Below are positions 30,080-38,570 of a stretch of DNA of 64,000 nt, piece by piece. Under the pieces are notes generated by a model, which saw only the letters and a list, made by a program, of their open reading frames with translations, did not search any database and was not told the origin of the DNA. A program made the translations under genes and the position numbers. Source of the DNA: Nocardia aurantiaca (lineage in GTDB: Bacteria > Actinomycetota > Actinomycetes > Mycobacteriales > Mycobacteriaceae); contig NZ_WMBB01000002.1 in NCBI RefSeq assembly GCF_009708175.1, positions 62,001-126,000 of the forward strand, given 5' to 3'. How positions within the stretch are numbered: position 1 is the stretch's first letter; each line of letters opens with the position of its first letter.

Positions 30080-30205
30080 CGCGACGATTTCGGATCGTGT
30101 GGCTATCGGGGCATCGCGTTCCAAGATTTTTTTCGGGGGAGAAGTGTCGTACCCGAGTGAGACGATGCTTCTATGACCGAATCGCGCCCTTCGCCGAATT
30201 CGATT

Positions 30206-30223
30206 CGAGTAGCGCACTACTCG
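30206..30223. promoter_or_regulatory. Operator-like palindrome upstream of the ABC exporter
   Basis: CGAGTAG-CGCA-CTACTCG, a perfect inverted repeat 140 bases before the exporter start. No regulator gene is adjacent, so its binder is unknown. Confidence 0.4.
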
Positions 30224-30363
30224 CGATCGCGGCCGGTGTTCGGGCGGACCATCGAATCGGCCGCATCCCGTACCGGCAACCCCGAGCACCGCCGGACCCT
30301 GACGGGGTGCGGCCGCTTTGGTGAGCCGTTGCGGCAGACCGTTCACGAGACAACAGGAGAAGC

Positions 30364-31359
30364 ATGCCCGACGCCATAGTCGCCGAGGGTCTGGTCAAGA
30401 GGTACGGCCATCTGGTCGCCCTCGACGGCTTGGACCTGTCCGTCCCCGAAGGTACCGTGACCGCCTTGCTCGGCCCCAATGGCGCGGGCAAGACCACCAC
30501 CGTGCGAGTGCTCACCACCCTGCTGATCCCGGATGCGGGCCGCGCCACCGTCGCCGGGGTCGACGTGCTGAAGGATCCGCAGCTGTTGCGCTCTCGCATC
30601 GGCACCTCCGGCCAATACGCGGCCGTCGACGAATACCTCACCGGCTTCGAGAATTTGGAAATGGTCGGGCGGCTGTACCACATGGGTGCGCAGCGCAGTA
30701 AGGAGCGAGCGCGCGAGCTGCTGGACCGCTTCCGGCTCGCCGACGCCGCCGACCGCCCGGTCAAGGGCTACTCCGGCGGTATGCGCCGTCGGCTCGATCT
30801 GGCCGGCGCGCTGGTGGCGAATCCGCCGGTGCTGTTCCTGGACGAGCCCACCTCGGGCCTGGATCCCCGTGCGCGCCTTGATCTCTGGGATGTGATCGAG
30901 GAATTGGTGGCGGGCGGCACCACGCTGCTGCTGACCACCCAGTACCTGGAGGAGGCCGACCGGCTGGCCGATTCCATCGCCGTCATCGATCATGGCCGGG
31001 TCATTGCCGAGGGCACCTCCGACGAGCTCAAGGCCATGGTGGGCGGCGACCGCATCGAGCTCGTCGTCGACCACGCGGACAGTCTCGCCGTCGCGCAGCA
31101 GGCGCTGGAAGGCTTGGCGCACGGCGAGATTCGGCTCGAGCCGGGCCTGCGACGCATCATCGTGCCGGTCGAGGACGGGTCGCAGGCGTTGGTCGACGCC
31201 ATCGGGCAGCTCACCGAGCACAAGGTGAGGATTCAGGATGTGGGTTTGCGCCGACCCTCGCTCGACGACGTGTTCCTGTCGCTGACCGGGCACGAGGCCG
31301 AGGAACTCATCAACGGGAACCGGACGGTCGACGAGAAGGTCGGGGGTGGGTCCCGATGA
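30364..31359 (+). CDS. Daunorubicin-resistance type ABC transporter ATP-binding protein (DrrA-like)
   Basis: 331 residues. Walker A GPNGAGKTTT, Q-loop region GTSGQYAAVDEYLTG, signature YSGGMRRRLDLA, Walker B VLFLDEPTSGLD and switch histidine replaced in the LLLTTQYLEEAD context by Gln, which is typical of the DrrA family. The C-terminal ~90 residues match the DUF4162 extension. It powers export of a lipophilic compound through the permease encoded next. AGGAG precedes the ATG. Its stop overlaps the permease ATG (ATGA). The substrate cannot be told from sequence. Confidence 0.92.
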   Translation: MPDAIVAEGLVKRYGHLVALDGLDLSVPEGTVTALLGPNGAGKTTTVRVLTTLLIPDAGRATVAGVDVLKDPQLLRSRIGTSGQYAAVDEYLTGFENLEMVGRLYHMGAQRSKERARELLDRFRLADAADRPVKGYSGGMRRRLDLAGALVANPPVLFLDEPTSGLDPRARLDLWDVIEELVAGGTTLLLTTQYLEEADRLADSIAVIDHGRVIAEGTSDELKAMVGGDRIELVVDHADSLAVAQQALEGLAHGEIRLEPGLRRIIVPVEDGSQALVDAIGQLTEHKVRIQDVGLRRPSLDDVFLSLTGHEAEELINGNRTVDEKVGGGSR

Positions 31360-32198
31360 GCGCAGCCCTCGCCGTCGCCGAAAGGCCTTCGCTCGCACAA
31401 CGACTCACCATGGTGGTCGGTGACAGCATCACCATCACCAGGCGCAATGTCATCAAGATCCGCCGCGTCCCGGACGTGCTGATCTTCTCGACGCTGTCGC
31501 CGATCATGTTCGTGCTGCTGTTCGCCTACGTCTTCGGTTCGTCGATCAAGGTGCAGGGCACCTCGTATCGCGAGTTCCTGATCGCCGGGATCTTCGCCCA
31601 GACCGTGGTCTTCGGCGCGACGTTCACCGGTCTGAGCCTGGCCGAGGACATGCAGAAGGGCATCATCGACCGCTTCCGTTCGCTACCCATGGCCCCGTCG
31701 GCGGTGCTCATCGGGCGCACGCTCTCGGACGTGGTCATCAATGTGGTGAGCCTGGTGGTCATGTCGCTGACCGGCCTGGTGGTGGGATGGCGCATTCGCG
31801 GCTCGTTCCTGGACGCGATGCTGGCCTATGTGCTGTTGCTGCTGTTCGCGTACGCGGTGTCGTGGATCATGGCCGTGGTGGGCCTGCTGGTGCGCGTGCC
31901 GGAGGTCTACAACAACGCCAGCTTCATGGTGATCTTCCCGCTCACCTTCATCGCCAACACCTTCGTGCCCACCGCCAACCTGCCCACCGTGCTTCGCGTT
32001 GTGGCGGAATGGAATCCGGTGTCGGCGGTGACACAGGCCACCCGGGACCTCTTCGGCAACACCAGCCCGATGGCGCCGAGCGCGGATGTCTGGCCCATGC
32101 GGCATCCGGTAGCGACGACCCTGGTGTGGATCGCCGTGATCCTCGCGATCTTCGTACCGCTGGCGCTGAATCAGTACCGGCGGTCGGTGAGCCGCTGA
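31356..32198 (+). CDS. ABC-2 type transporter permease (DrrB-like)
   Basis: 280 residues with about six membrane segments and the ABC-2 family segments SPIMFVLLFAYVFGSSI, EDMQKGIIDRFRSLPM and FPLTFIANTFVPTANLP. It overlaps the ATP-binding gene by four bases and forms the exporter with it. It converges on a small minus-strand gene 7 bases away. Confidence 0.92.
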   Translation: MSAALAVAERPSLAQRLTMVVGDSITITRRNVIKIRRVPDVLIFSTLSPIMFVLLFAYVFGSSIKVQGTSYREFLIAGIFAQTVVFGATFTGLSLAEDMQKGIIDRFRSLPMAPSAVLIGRTLSDVVINVVSLVVMSLTGLVVGWRIRGSFLDAMLAYVLLLLFAYAVSWIMAVVGLLVRVPEVYNNASFMVIFPLTFIANTFVPTANLPTVLRVVAEWNPVSAVTQATRDLFGNTSPMAPSADVWPMRHPVATTLVWIAVILAIFVPLALNQYRRSVSR

Positions 32199-32205
32199 CC
32201 GCTGG

Positions 32206-32388
32206 TCAGCGAGTCGGCGACAGATCCGGCGTGGGCGCGGAGCCATTGCGCGAGTAACCCAGGCGCGGCGGCTCCGGGGCCGGCGCCGGCGGCTGCGGGC
32301 GCTTATTCACGAAGAACGCGATGACGCCGCCCGCAATCGCGCAGAGGGCGGCCACAATGACCTTGTTTCGAACTCTCCCCAGCTCCAT
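32206..32388 (-). CDS. Small single-pass membrane protein
   Basis: 60 residues: MELGRVRNK, then one membrane helix (VIVAALCAIAGGVIAFFV), then a Pro-rich tail (PQPPAPAPEPPRL). I do not recognise the family. ATG 32388 is preferred over an in-frame TTG at 32409. The start lacks a good ribosome-binding site. It lies 54 bases downstream of the glmS start-distal end and may be read through from glmS. Confidence 0.5.
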   Translation of the reverse strand: MELGRVRNKVIVAALCAIAGGVIAFFVNKRPQPPAPAPEPPRLGYSRNGSAPTPDLSPTR

Positions 32389-32442
32389 CCGACCACTGTG
32401 ACACAGCAACCGGATTCGCGCACGAACGGGGGAGCGAACCGG

Positions 32443-34281
32443 TTACTCGACGGTAACGCTCTTGGCCAGGTTGCGGGGCTTGTCCACGTCCCGGCCCAGC
32501 GCCATGGCCGTGTGATAGGCCAGCAGCTGGAGCGGGATGGTCAGGATGATCGGGTCCAGTTCCGCACACACCGCCGGGACGCGAATCACCGCGTCCGCCA
32601 GGCCATCCGGCAGATCGGTATTGGTGACCGCGATGACCGGGCCGCCGCGCGCCTTGATCTGCTCGATGGTGGTGATGTTCTTGGCCAGCAGCTCATCGCC
32701 CGGGACCAGCACGATGCTCGGCATCTCCGGGTCGATCAGCGCCAGCGGGCCGTGCTTGAGCTCGGAACCCTGGTACGCCTCGGCGTGAATGTAGGAGATC
32801 TCCTTGAGCTTCTGCGCCCCCTCGCGCGCCACCGGCCAGGCGCGCACCCGGCCGATGAAGAACATGCTGCGCGCCTTGGCGAATTGGGACGCGATGTCCG
32901 CGATGTCCTCGTCGGCGGCCAGTACCGCGTCGATCGCGTCGGGCAGCGCACGCAGGCCGTTGACGATGTGCTCACCGCTCGCCGCGGACAGATCGCGCAC
33001 CCGGCCCAGCAGCAGTGCCAGCATGGCGAAGGAGACCGTCATATTGGTGAGCGCCTTGGTGGAGGCCACCGACACCTCCGGGCCCGCGTGCAGGAACACG
33101 CCCGCACCGCACTCCCGGGCGATGGCGCTGCCGACCACGTTCACCGCGCCGATGACGCGACCGCCCTTGCGCTGCAATTCCTGAACCGCCGCCAGCGTGT
33201 CCAGGGTCTCGCCGGACTGGCTGATGGCCACGTACAGCGCGTCGGGGTCCACCACCGGATTGCGATAGCGGAACTCCGAGGCGGGTTCGGCGGTGGCCGG
33301 AATGCGGGCCAGCTCCTCGACCAGCTGCGCGCCCAGCTGGCCCGCGTAGTAGGCCGATCCACAGCCCAGGAACACCACCTTGCTGATGCCGCGAAGTTCG
33401 CGTGCGTCCATATTGAGCCCACCCAGGTGAGCGGTGGCGAACCGTTCGTCCAGGCGGCCGCGGAGCGCTCGACGCACGGCGTCGGGCTGTTCGGCCATTT
33501 CCTTGCGCATGAAGTCGGGGTACCCGCCCAGCGCGTAGTCCTCCGCCGCCATATCGATGGTGGTCGGGATCTTGTCGGTGCGGCGAGCCTCGAGACCCAG
33601 TGTGCTGGTGCGGAATTCGCCCGCGCGCACGGTTGCGAGCTCGCCGTCGTCGAGGAAAACCACCCGCTGGGTGTGGTGCACCAGGGCGGCCACGTCGGAG
33701 GCCACGAACATCTCGCCGTCGCCGACGCCGAGCACGATGGGGGAGCCGTTGCGAGCCACGACCAGTTCGTCGGGACGGCGGGCGTCGAGCACCAGCAGGC
33801 CGTAGGTGCCCTCGACCCGGTACAGCGCGGTGCGGACCGCGTCCTCGAGCGTCTCGGCCCCGTCCAGCGCGGCGGCGACCAGGTGGGCGATGGCCTCGGT
33901 GTCGGTGTCGGAGACGAATTCCACGCCCTCGGCGGTGAGATCGGCGCGCAGTTCCTCGGCGTTCTCCACAATGCCGTTGTGCACCACGGCGATCCGGCCG
34001 GAGCCGTCGGTGTGTGGGTGCGCGTTCACATCGGAGGGCTCGCCGTGGGTGGCCCAGCGGGTGTGGGCGATGCCCACATTGCCGCGTAGCCGGGCGCCCT
34101 CGGCGTCGGCCCGGTCGCGCAGGTCCTGGACCCGGCCCTGGGTCTTGGTGACGCGCAGCCGGCCGCGGTGCGGCACGGCCAGGCCCGCGGAGTCGTAGCC
34201 CCGGTACTCGAGCCGGTGCAGGCCCTCCAGCAGCACCGGGACGGCCTCACGATGCCCGATGTATCCGACGATTCCACACAT
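32443..34281 (-). CDS. glmS: Glutamine-fructose-6-phosphate aminotransferase (isomerizing) GlmS
   Basis: 612 residues. It makes glucosamine 6-phosphate, the first step to UDP-GlcNAc. The glutaminase nucleophile is Cys2 (MCGIVGYIG), followed by HRLEYRGYDSAG and HTRWATHGEPSDVNAHPH. Two SIS domains follow (VFLGCGSAYYAGQLGAQL; ISQSGETLDTLAA), and the C-terminus PRNLAKSVTVE is characteristic. GAGGAG of the ribosome-binding site overlaps the stop of the small upstream gene. It is not at this locus in M. tuberculosis. No glmS ribozyme is seen. Confidence 0.97.
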   Translation of the reverse strand: MCGIVGYIGHREAVPVLLEGLHRLEYRGYDSAGLAVPHRGRLRVTKTQGRVQDLRDRADAEGARLRGNVGIAHTRWATHGEPSDVNAHPHTDGSGRIAVVHNGIVENAEELRADLTAEGVEFVSDTDTEAIAHLVAAALDGAETLEDAVRTALYRVEGTYGLLVLDARRPDELVVARNGSPIVLGVGDGEMFVASDVAALVHHTQRVVFLDDGELATVRAGEFRTSTLGLEARRTDKIPTTIDMAAEDYALGGYPDFMRKEMAEQPDAVRRALRGRLDERFATAHLGGLNMDARELRGISKVVFLGCGSAYYAGQLGAQLVEELARIPATAEPASEFRYRNPVVDPDALYVAISQSGETLDTLAAVQELQRKGGRVIGAVNVVGSAIARECGAGVFLHAGPEVSVASTKALTNMTVSFAMLALLLGRVRDLSAASGEHIVNGLRALPDAIDAVLAADEDIADIASQFAKARSMFFIGRVRAWPVAREGAQKLKEISYIHAEAYQGSELKHGPLALIDPEMPSIVLVPGDELLAKNITTIEQIKARGGPVIAVTNTDLPDGLADAVIRVPAVCAELDPIILTIPLQLLAYHTAMALGRDVDKPRNLAKSVTVE

Positions 34282-34296
34282 TGCGCGACGGACTCC

Positions 34297-34566
34297 TCAC
34301 CCGTAGACGATGCGACGCAGTTGTCGTTCGGTGAAGGCGGGGGCGGCCACCCGGCGCTGTGCGAGTTCGGTCGCCAGGCGCTGCCAGATCTCGGCATTGC
34401 GGACCTGACGGCCCTGCAGTTCGCCATGTCTGCGGCGTACGAACTGCTCGGCGGTCTCGTCGAAATATCCGACGACGTCGGCGACCACGCGGGCCGCGAC
34501 AGCGGGCGGCAGGCCGGTGGAGGCCGCCACATGGCGCACCAGATCGACCGGAACCCCGTCATTCAC
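34297..34566 (-). CDS. Small conserved helical protein upstream of glmS
   Basis: About 89 residues from GTG 34566; the frame continues to a TTG at 34602. The all-helical sequence is rich in Arg and Val, with FVRRRHGELQGRQVRNAEIW and a C-terminal FTERQLRRIVYG that I associate with conserved actinobacterial hypothetical proteins. It ends 15 bases before glmS and is likely cotranscribed with it. The function is unknown; a regulatory role over glmS would be a guess. Confidence 0.6.
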   Translation of the reverse strand: MNDGVPVDLVRHVAASTGLPPAVAARVVADVVGYFDETAEQFVRRRHGELQGRQVRNAEIWQRLATELAQRRVAAPAFTERQLRRIVYG

Positions 34567-34767
34567 CCGACCGAACTTGCCATGCGAACTCCGACTCCGC
34601 AAACTCTCTGCCCGATTTCGGGCAGAAAACAGGGCGACAACGGATCCTGACGTCCGGATAACTCAACGGGTACGCCCAGACTTGTTGCGGCACCCAACCG
34701 CCGCCGCCGGTGCGCGACGCCGACGACTCTCCGCCGCCCGCTGAAGTCGCGCGGAGGCGGTATTGCC

Positions 34768-34773
34768 TAGCAT
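34768..34773 (+). promoter_or_regulatory. -10 element of leaderless ppiA
   Basis: TAGCAT exactly 6 bases before the GTG at 34780, with no ribosome-binding site between. This spacing puts the transcript start on the start codon. Confidence 0.55.
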
Positions 34774-34779
34774 GGCGGC

Positions 34780-35307
34780 GTGACCTCACCGAATCAGACC
34801 GCCGTGGCGACCCTGCACACCAACCACGGCGACATCAAGATCTCGCTCTTCGGTAACCACGCCCCGGCGACGGTCCGCAACTTCATCGGCCTGGCCGACG
34901 GTTCCGCGCCGTACACCACGAAGAACGCCTCCGGCACCGCCTCCGGACCGTTCTACGACGGCGCGATCTTCCATCGCGTGATCGACGGTTTCATGATTCA
35001 GGGCGGCGACCCCACCGGCACCGGCCGCGGCGGCCCGGGCTACGAATTCAAGGACGAATTCCACCCGGAACTGCGCTTCGACCGCGGCTACCTGCTGGCC
35101 ATGGCGAATGCCGGGCCGGGCACCAACGGCTCCCAGTTCTTCATCACCGTGGGCCCGCAGCCGCACCTCAATCGACGGCACACCATCTTCGGCGAGGTCC
35201 TGGACCCCGATTCCCGCAAGGTGGTCGACACCATCGCCGCACTCGCCACCGACCGCGACGATCGGCCGAAGGATGATGTGGTGATCGAGAGCATCACCCT
35301 CTCCTGA
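34780..35307 (+). CDS. ppiA: Peptidyl-prolyl cis-trans isomerase (cyclophilin) PpiA
   Basis: 175 residues. Cyclophilin motifs include [32 protein letters not shown] and HTIFGEVLD. It catalyses proline isomerisation in the cytoplasm; no signal peptide is present. It is the homologue of Rv0009. The GTG at 34780 has no ribosome-binding site but has TAGCAT 6 bases upstream, so translation is probably leaderless. Confidence 0.96.
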   Translation: MTSPNQTAVATLHTNHGDIKISLFGNHAPATVRNFIGLADGSAPYTTKNASGTASGPFYDGAIFHRVIDGFMIQGGDPTGTGRGGPGYEFKDEFHPELRFDRGYLLAMANAGPGTNGSQFFITVGPQPHLNRRHTIFGEVLDPDSRKVVDTIAALATDRDDRPKDDVVIESITLS

Positions 35308-35330
35308 ACCGGCAGCAGAAAAGAATTCAC

Positions 35331-36197
35331 ATGCATCCCCAGCCGCCCGCACCGGCCTGCTACCGCCACCCCGACCGGCCCACCGGTCTGGCCTGCACCA
35401 GGTGCGGGCGTCCGGCCTGCCCCGACTGTCTCACCCCGGCCGCGGTCGGCCAGCACTGCGCGGAGTGTGTCCGGCAGGGCCGCGATGACATCCGGCCGGT
35501 GCGCAATGCCGCCGGGACACCGCTGTCGCGGGTACCGAGGCCCTACGTCGCTTACGCGCTGATCGCGATCAATGTGATCGTCTACGCGGTCACCGCACTC
35601 GAGGCGCACAGCCTGATGGACAACCAGCGCTCGCGGCTGTTCTACGACTGGGTACTGGTGCCCGCCTTCGTCGGGCACGGCGGCTGGATGCGGGTGCTCG
35701 GTTCGGGCTTCCTGCATTACGGGCCGGTCCACCTGCTGGCCAACATGTTCGCGCTCTACGTGCTCGGCCCGTACTGCGAAGTGGCGCTGGGCCGTGGGCG
35801 TTTCGTGGCCGTCTATCTGGCCTCGCTCCTGGGCGGCTCGGCGGCGGTGACCGCGCTGTCGGATCCGCTGACGGCGTCGGCGGGCGCATCGGGCGCGATC
35901 TTCGGCATCTTCGGCGCGGTGGCCGTGATCATGCTGCGCACCCGGCAGAATCTCACCCAGATCGCGGTGCTGCTGGTGATCAACCTGATCATCACGTTCT
36001 CGGTGCCCGGAATCTCGATCTGGGCGCACCTGGGCGGTCTGCTGGCGGGCACGGTGGCCACCACCGGCATCCTCTATCTGCCGCGCTGGCTGGGGATTAA
36101 CCGGACCCGCACCGCGCTGAACATCGGCTGGGCCGCGGTCGCGACGGTGGCGGTGATCGCGGTATCGGTGACGGCGGTGACGGCGCCGACGCTGTAG
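35331..36197 (+). CDS. Rhomboid family intramembrane serine protease
   Basis: 288 residues. An N-terminal zinc-ribbon/B-box-like segment (CYRHPDRPTGLACTRCGRPACPDC... CAEC; four Cys pairs) is followed by about six membrane helices. The catalytic serine lies in GASGAIFG and the catalytic histidine in WAHLGGLLAG; HLLANMFALYVLG gives the conserved second-helix histidine and asparagine. It should cleave membrane protein substrates, which are unknown. It begins 23 bases after ppiA and is probably cotranscribed. Confidence 0.93.
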   Translation: MHPQPPAPACYRHPDRPTGLACTRCGRPACPDCLTPAAVGQHCAECVRQGRDDIRPVRNAAGTPLSRVPRPYVAYALIAINVIVYAVTALEAHSLMDNQRSRLFYDWVLVPAFVGHGGWMRVLGSGFLHYGPVHLLANMFALYVLGPYCEVALGRGRFVAVYLASLLGGSAAVTALSDPLTASAGASGAIFGIFGAVAVIMLRTRQNLTQIAVLLVINLIITFSVPGISIWAHLGGLLAGTVATTGILYLPRWLGINRTRTALNIGWAAVATVAVIAVSVTAVTAPTL

Positions 36198-36215
36198 CGA
36201 GACCTCGGACGCGCG

Positions 36216-36668
36216 TCAGCGCGAAAGGTGGATACGCAATACCTCGAGGACATCCTCGGGGTGCGCGCCCAGATCCCAGCGGCCGAGGATCAGCAGCTTC
36301 TCCTCGCCCTCGTGATCCACATCGATCTCCAGCATGGGCATCCGGCGACCCAGTCGCCGATAGTTCACCACGCGGACGCGCAGAATCTGCTGAGGCGTGT
36401 AACGCTGCGGCCCGGCCAGTCCGCGCACAACGATATGCACAGGGTCATCGGGTTCGACGGCCAGCCGCGGGCGCTGCCGCAGGCCCATGCCGGTGAGGAA
36501 GAGCAGTCCCAGCGCGGCCATCCCGATGAGCAGGCGGCCGGGACCGTCGGTCGAGAAGAACGCGGCCACGGCCAGCGCGATGCCGCCGATGCCGCAGGCC
36601 GCGAGCGCGGCCGGGGGTGTAGACCAGGAGAGACGGGAGGAGGGATCGGTCGCCGTCACTGTCCCCAC
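36216..36668 (-). CDS. PH domain-containing membrane protein (Rv0010c type)
   Basis: 150 residues. Two membrane helices (ALAACGIGGIALAVAAFF and LLIGMAALGLLFLTGMGL) are followed by a bacterial PH-like domain (ILRVRVVNYRRLGRRMPMLEIDVDHEGEEKLLILGRWDLGAHPEDVLEVL). It is the homologue of Rv0010c next to crgA. It starts at GTG 36668 close behind GAGGAGGG; GTG 36659 is an alternative. The function is unknown. It converges on the rhomboid gene 18 bases away. Confidence 0.88.
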   Translation of the reverse strand: MGTVTATDPSSRLSWSTPPAALAACGIGGIALAVAAFFSTDGPGRLLIGMAALGLLFLTGMGLRQRPRLAVEPDDPVHIVVRGLAGPQRYTPQQILRVRVVNYRRLGRRMPMLEIDVDHEGEEKLLILGRWDLGAHPEDVLEVLRIHLSR

Positions 36669-36745
36669 TCCCTCCTCGAGTTGTCCACAGGCTCATCCAC
36701 AGGTGTGTATGAATAACAAGGGTGTAAGCCACATATCTGCGGCGC

Positions 36746-37012
36746 TCAGCGCCAGCGCATGGTCATGATCAGGCCGACCACCATGAGGCCGAATCCGATC
36801 AGGAAGTTCCACGCGCCCAGATCGCTCATCCAGCCGATGTGCTCGTTCGCCAGGTAGTAGACGAGCAGCCAGGCCAGACCGGCCAGCATGAAGCCCAGCA
36901 TGATGGCGACGTACCAGACCGGCGAGGGGCCGGCCGACTTCACGCGCACAGGCGTGCGGCTGGCCGGGTTGATCGTGTAATCGGTCTTCTTCCGGACCTT
37001 CGACTTGGGCAT
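36746..37012 (-). CDS. crgA: Cell division protein CrgA
   Basis: 88 residues. A basic N-terminus ([16 protein letters not shown]) precedes two membrane helices ([22 protein letters not shown] and [19 protein letters not shown]) with [11 protein letters not shown] between them. CrgA recruits FtsI and other divisome parts in actinobacteria. ATG 37012 is chosen with GAGGA about 6 bases upstream; the longer frame to 37072 is not family-like. It is divergent from trpG. Confidence 0.95.
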   Translation of the reverse strand: MPKSKVRKKTDYTINPASRTPVRVKSAGPSPVWYVAIMLGFMLAGLAWLLVYYLANEHIGWMSDLGAWNFLIGFGLMVVGLIMTMRWR

Positions 37013-37219
37013 TGACGTCCTCGTTTTCGGCGTGCTGTCTGCGTAAAGGTTATCCCAGCTCACTCGAGGCATCTCAACGTGACGACCGATTTCGGGAGGT
37101 GCGGGTCACTCGCGGGGTCCGTCCAGAATTGTTTCGGTACTCGAGGCGTCGGCACGGGTGTGGGAAAGGAAACGCTCCCGAGCCGTCCGTGGAAGTTTCG
37201 GGGAGGCGGGGAAGCCAAC

Positions 37220-37225
37220 TACTCT
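37220..37225 (+). promoter_or_regulatory. -10 element of leaderless trpG
   Basis: TACTCT exactly 6 bases before the ATG at 37232, without a ribosome-binding site in between. Confidence 0.55.
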
Positions 37226-37231
37226 CGAATC

Positions 37232-37873
37232 ATGCGTGTACTGGTCGTCGACAACTACGACAGCTTCGTCTTCAACCTGGTCCAGTATCTCGGACAGCTG
37301 GGTGTGGATGCCGAGGTCTGGCGCAATGACGATGATCGGCTCGCGGATGTGGACAAGGTTGTGCAGAGCTATGACGGGGTGTTGATCAGCCCCGGGCCCG
37401 GCACCCCCGACCGCGCGGGCGCGAGCATCGCGCTGGTGCACGCCGCCGCCCAGCGCGCCACCCCGCTGCTCGGTGTCTGCCTCGGGCACCAGGCCATCGG
37501 AGAGGCGTTCGGCGCCACCGTGACCCGCGCTCCCGAGCTGTTGCACGGCAAGACCAGCGATGTCTTCCACATCGGCGCGGGCGTGCTGGCCGGCCTGCCG
37601 GATCCGTTCACCGCCACCCGCTACCACTCCCTGACCGTCCTGGAAGAGACCATGCCGCCGGAGCTGGAAGTGCTGGGCCGCACCGAAACCGGCATCGTCA
37701 TGGCTCTGCGGCATCGCGATCTGCCCATCCACGGTGTGCAGTTCCACCCCGAATCCGTGCTCACCCAGGGCGGGCACCGCATGCTCGCCAACTGGCTGGG
37801 CGTGTGCGGCGAGCGGCCGTCGGAGGGGCTGGTGCAGACCCTGGAGGCGGAGGTCGCGGCCCTCGCTTCATGA
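37232..37873 (+). CDS. trpG: Anthranilate/aminodeoxychorismate synthase glutamine amidotransferase
   Basis: 213 residues, a class I glutamine amidotransferase. The oxyanion motif is ISPGPGTPD, the nucleophile lies in GVCLGHQAIG, and the catalytic His-Glu pair is in GVQFHPES. It supplies ammonia for anthranilate or 4-amino-4-deoxychorismate synthesis (trpG/pabA, Rv0013). The two functions cannot be separated from sequence. ATG 37232 (MRVLVVDNYDSF) is the family N-terminus and looks leaderless. The frame upstream of it is not family-like. Confidence 0.93.
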   Translation: MRVLVVDNYDSFVFNLVQYLGQLGVDAEVWRNDDDRLADVDKVVQSYDGVLISPGPGTPDRAGASIALVHAAAQRATPLLGVCLGHQAIGEAFGATVTRAPELLHGKTSDVFHIGAGVLAGLPDPFTATRYHSLTVLEETMPPELEVLGRTETGIVMALRHRDLPIHGVQFHPESVLTQGGHRMLANWLGVCGERPSEGLVQTLEAEVAALAS

Positions 37874-37886
37874 ACGGCGCCGTGTC

Positions 37887-38570
37887 ATGAGGCCGCACGT
37901 CATGCTGTCGGTGGCCGTCAGCATCGACGGTTATATCGACGACGCGGGTCCCGAGCGGTTGTTGCTGTCCAACGCAGCCGATTTCGATCGGGTCGACGCT
38001 CTGCGCGCCGACTCCGACGCTATCCTGATCGGCGCGGAAACCCTGCGCCGCGACAATCCTCGGCTGCTGGTCAATAGTGCGGACCGGCGCCTGCGCCGGG
38101 TCGCCGCGGGCAAGCCGGAGTATCCGGTGCGCGTGATCGTCACCGCCGGCGGCGATCTCGACCCGGACCTGCGGTTCTGGCACAGCGGCGGCGAAAGACT
38201 GGTCTACACCACCGATTCCGGCGCCACCCGTATCGGCGACCGGTTGGCCGGGCTGGCCGAGGTCGTATCCCTGGGCGCGGCGATAGAATTCGATGCTCTG
38301 CTCGACGACCTGGGCAAACGGGGCCTGGAGCGGCTCATGGTGGAGGGCGGCGGTTCGATTCACACCGCCCTGCTGTCCGCGGGCCTGGCCGACGAGGTCT
38401 GGATGGCCGTCGCGCCGGTCGTGGTCGGTGATCCGGCCGCCCCGCGCTTCCTCGGGCCCGCCGCCTTCCCGGGCGGCCCCCATCACCGCATGCAGCTGGC
38501 CGATGTGGGCCGGGTCGGCGATATCGCGCTGCTGCGCTATCTGCCGAAGGAGGATTCCGATGTCGGATGA
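37887..38570 (+). CDS. RibD C-terminal (dihydrofolate reductase fold) family reductase
   Basis: 227 residues. The sequence MLSVAVSIDGYIDDAGPERLLLS, DAILIGAETLRRDNPRLL, LMVEGGGSIHTALL and DEVWMAVAPVVVGD matches the NADPH-dependent reductase half of RibD. The deaminase half is a separate gene immediately downstream, so together they equal RibD with the order of domains reversed. A role in riboflavin or a related pterin/deazaflavin pathway is inferred. It starts 13 bases after trpG with no clear ribosome-binding site, which suggests coupling. Confidence 0.87.
   Translation: MRPHVMLSVAVSIDGYIDDAGPERLLLSNAADFDRVDALRADSDAILIGAETLRRDNPRLLVNSADRRLRRVAAGKPEYPVRVIVTAGGDLDPDLRFWHSGGERLVYTTDSGATRIGDRLAGLAEVVSLGAAIEFDALLDDLGKRGLERLMVEGGGSIHTALLSAGLADEVWMAVAPVVVGDPAAPRFLGPAAFPGGPHHRMQLADVGRVGDIALLRYLPKEDSDVG

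Larger units (their letters stand above)
29949..30363. other. Cyclase-ABC exporter intergenic region
   Basis: A 415-base gap. The left part holds the 6C RNA gene on the minus strand (29990-30066) with its -10 element. The right part holds an 18-base inverted repeat (30206-30223) that could be an operator for the exporter. No protein gene is seen. Confidence 0.7.

Noticed and set aside
32398..34089. A 563-codon plus-strand open frame across glmS
   Set aside because: Antisense shadow of glmS with His/Gln/Arg-rich low-complexity translation.
32443..34400. A glmS ribozyme upstream of glmS
   Set aside because: The region before glmS is occupied by a small coding gene and shows no ribozyme core; such ribozymes are typical of Firmicutes.
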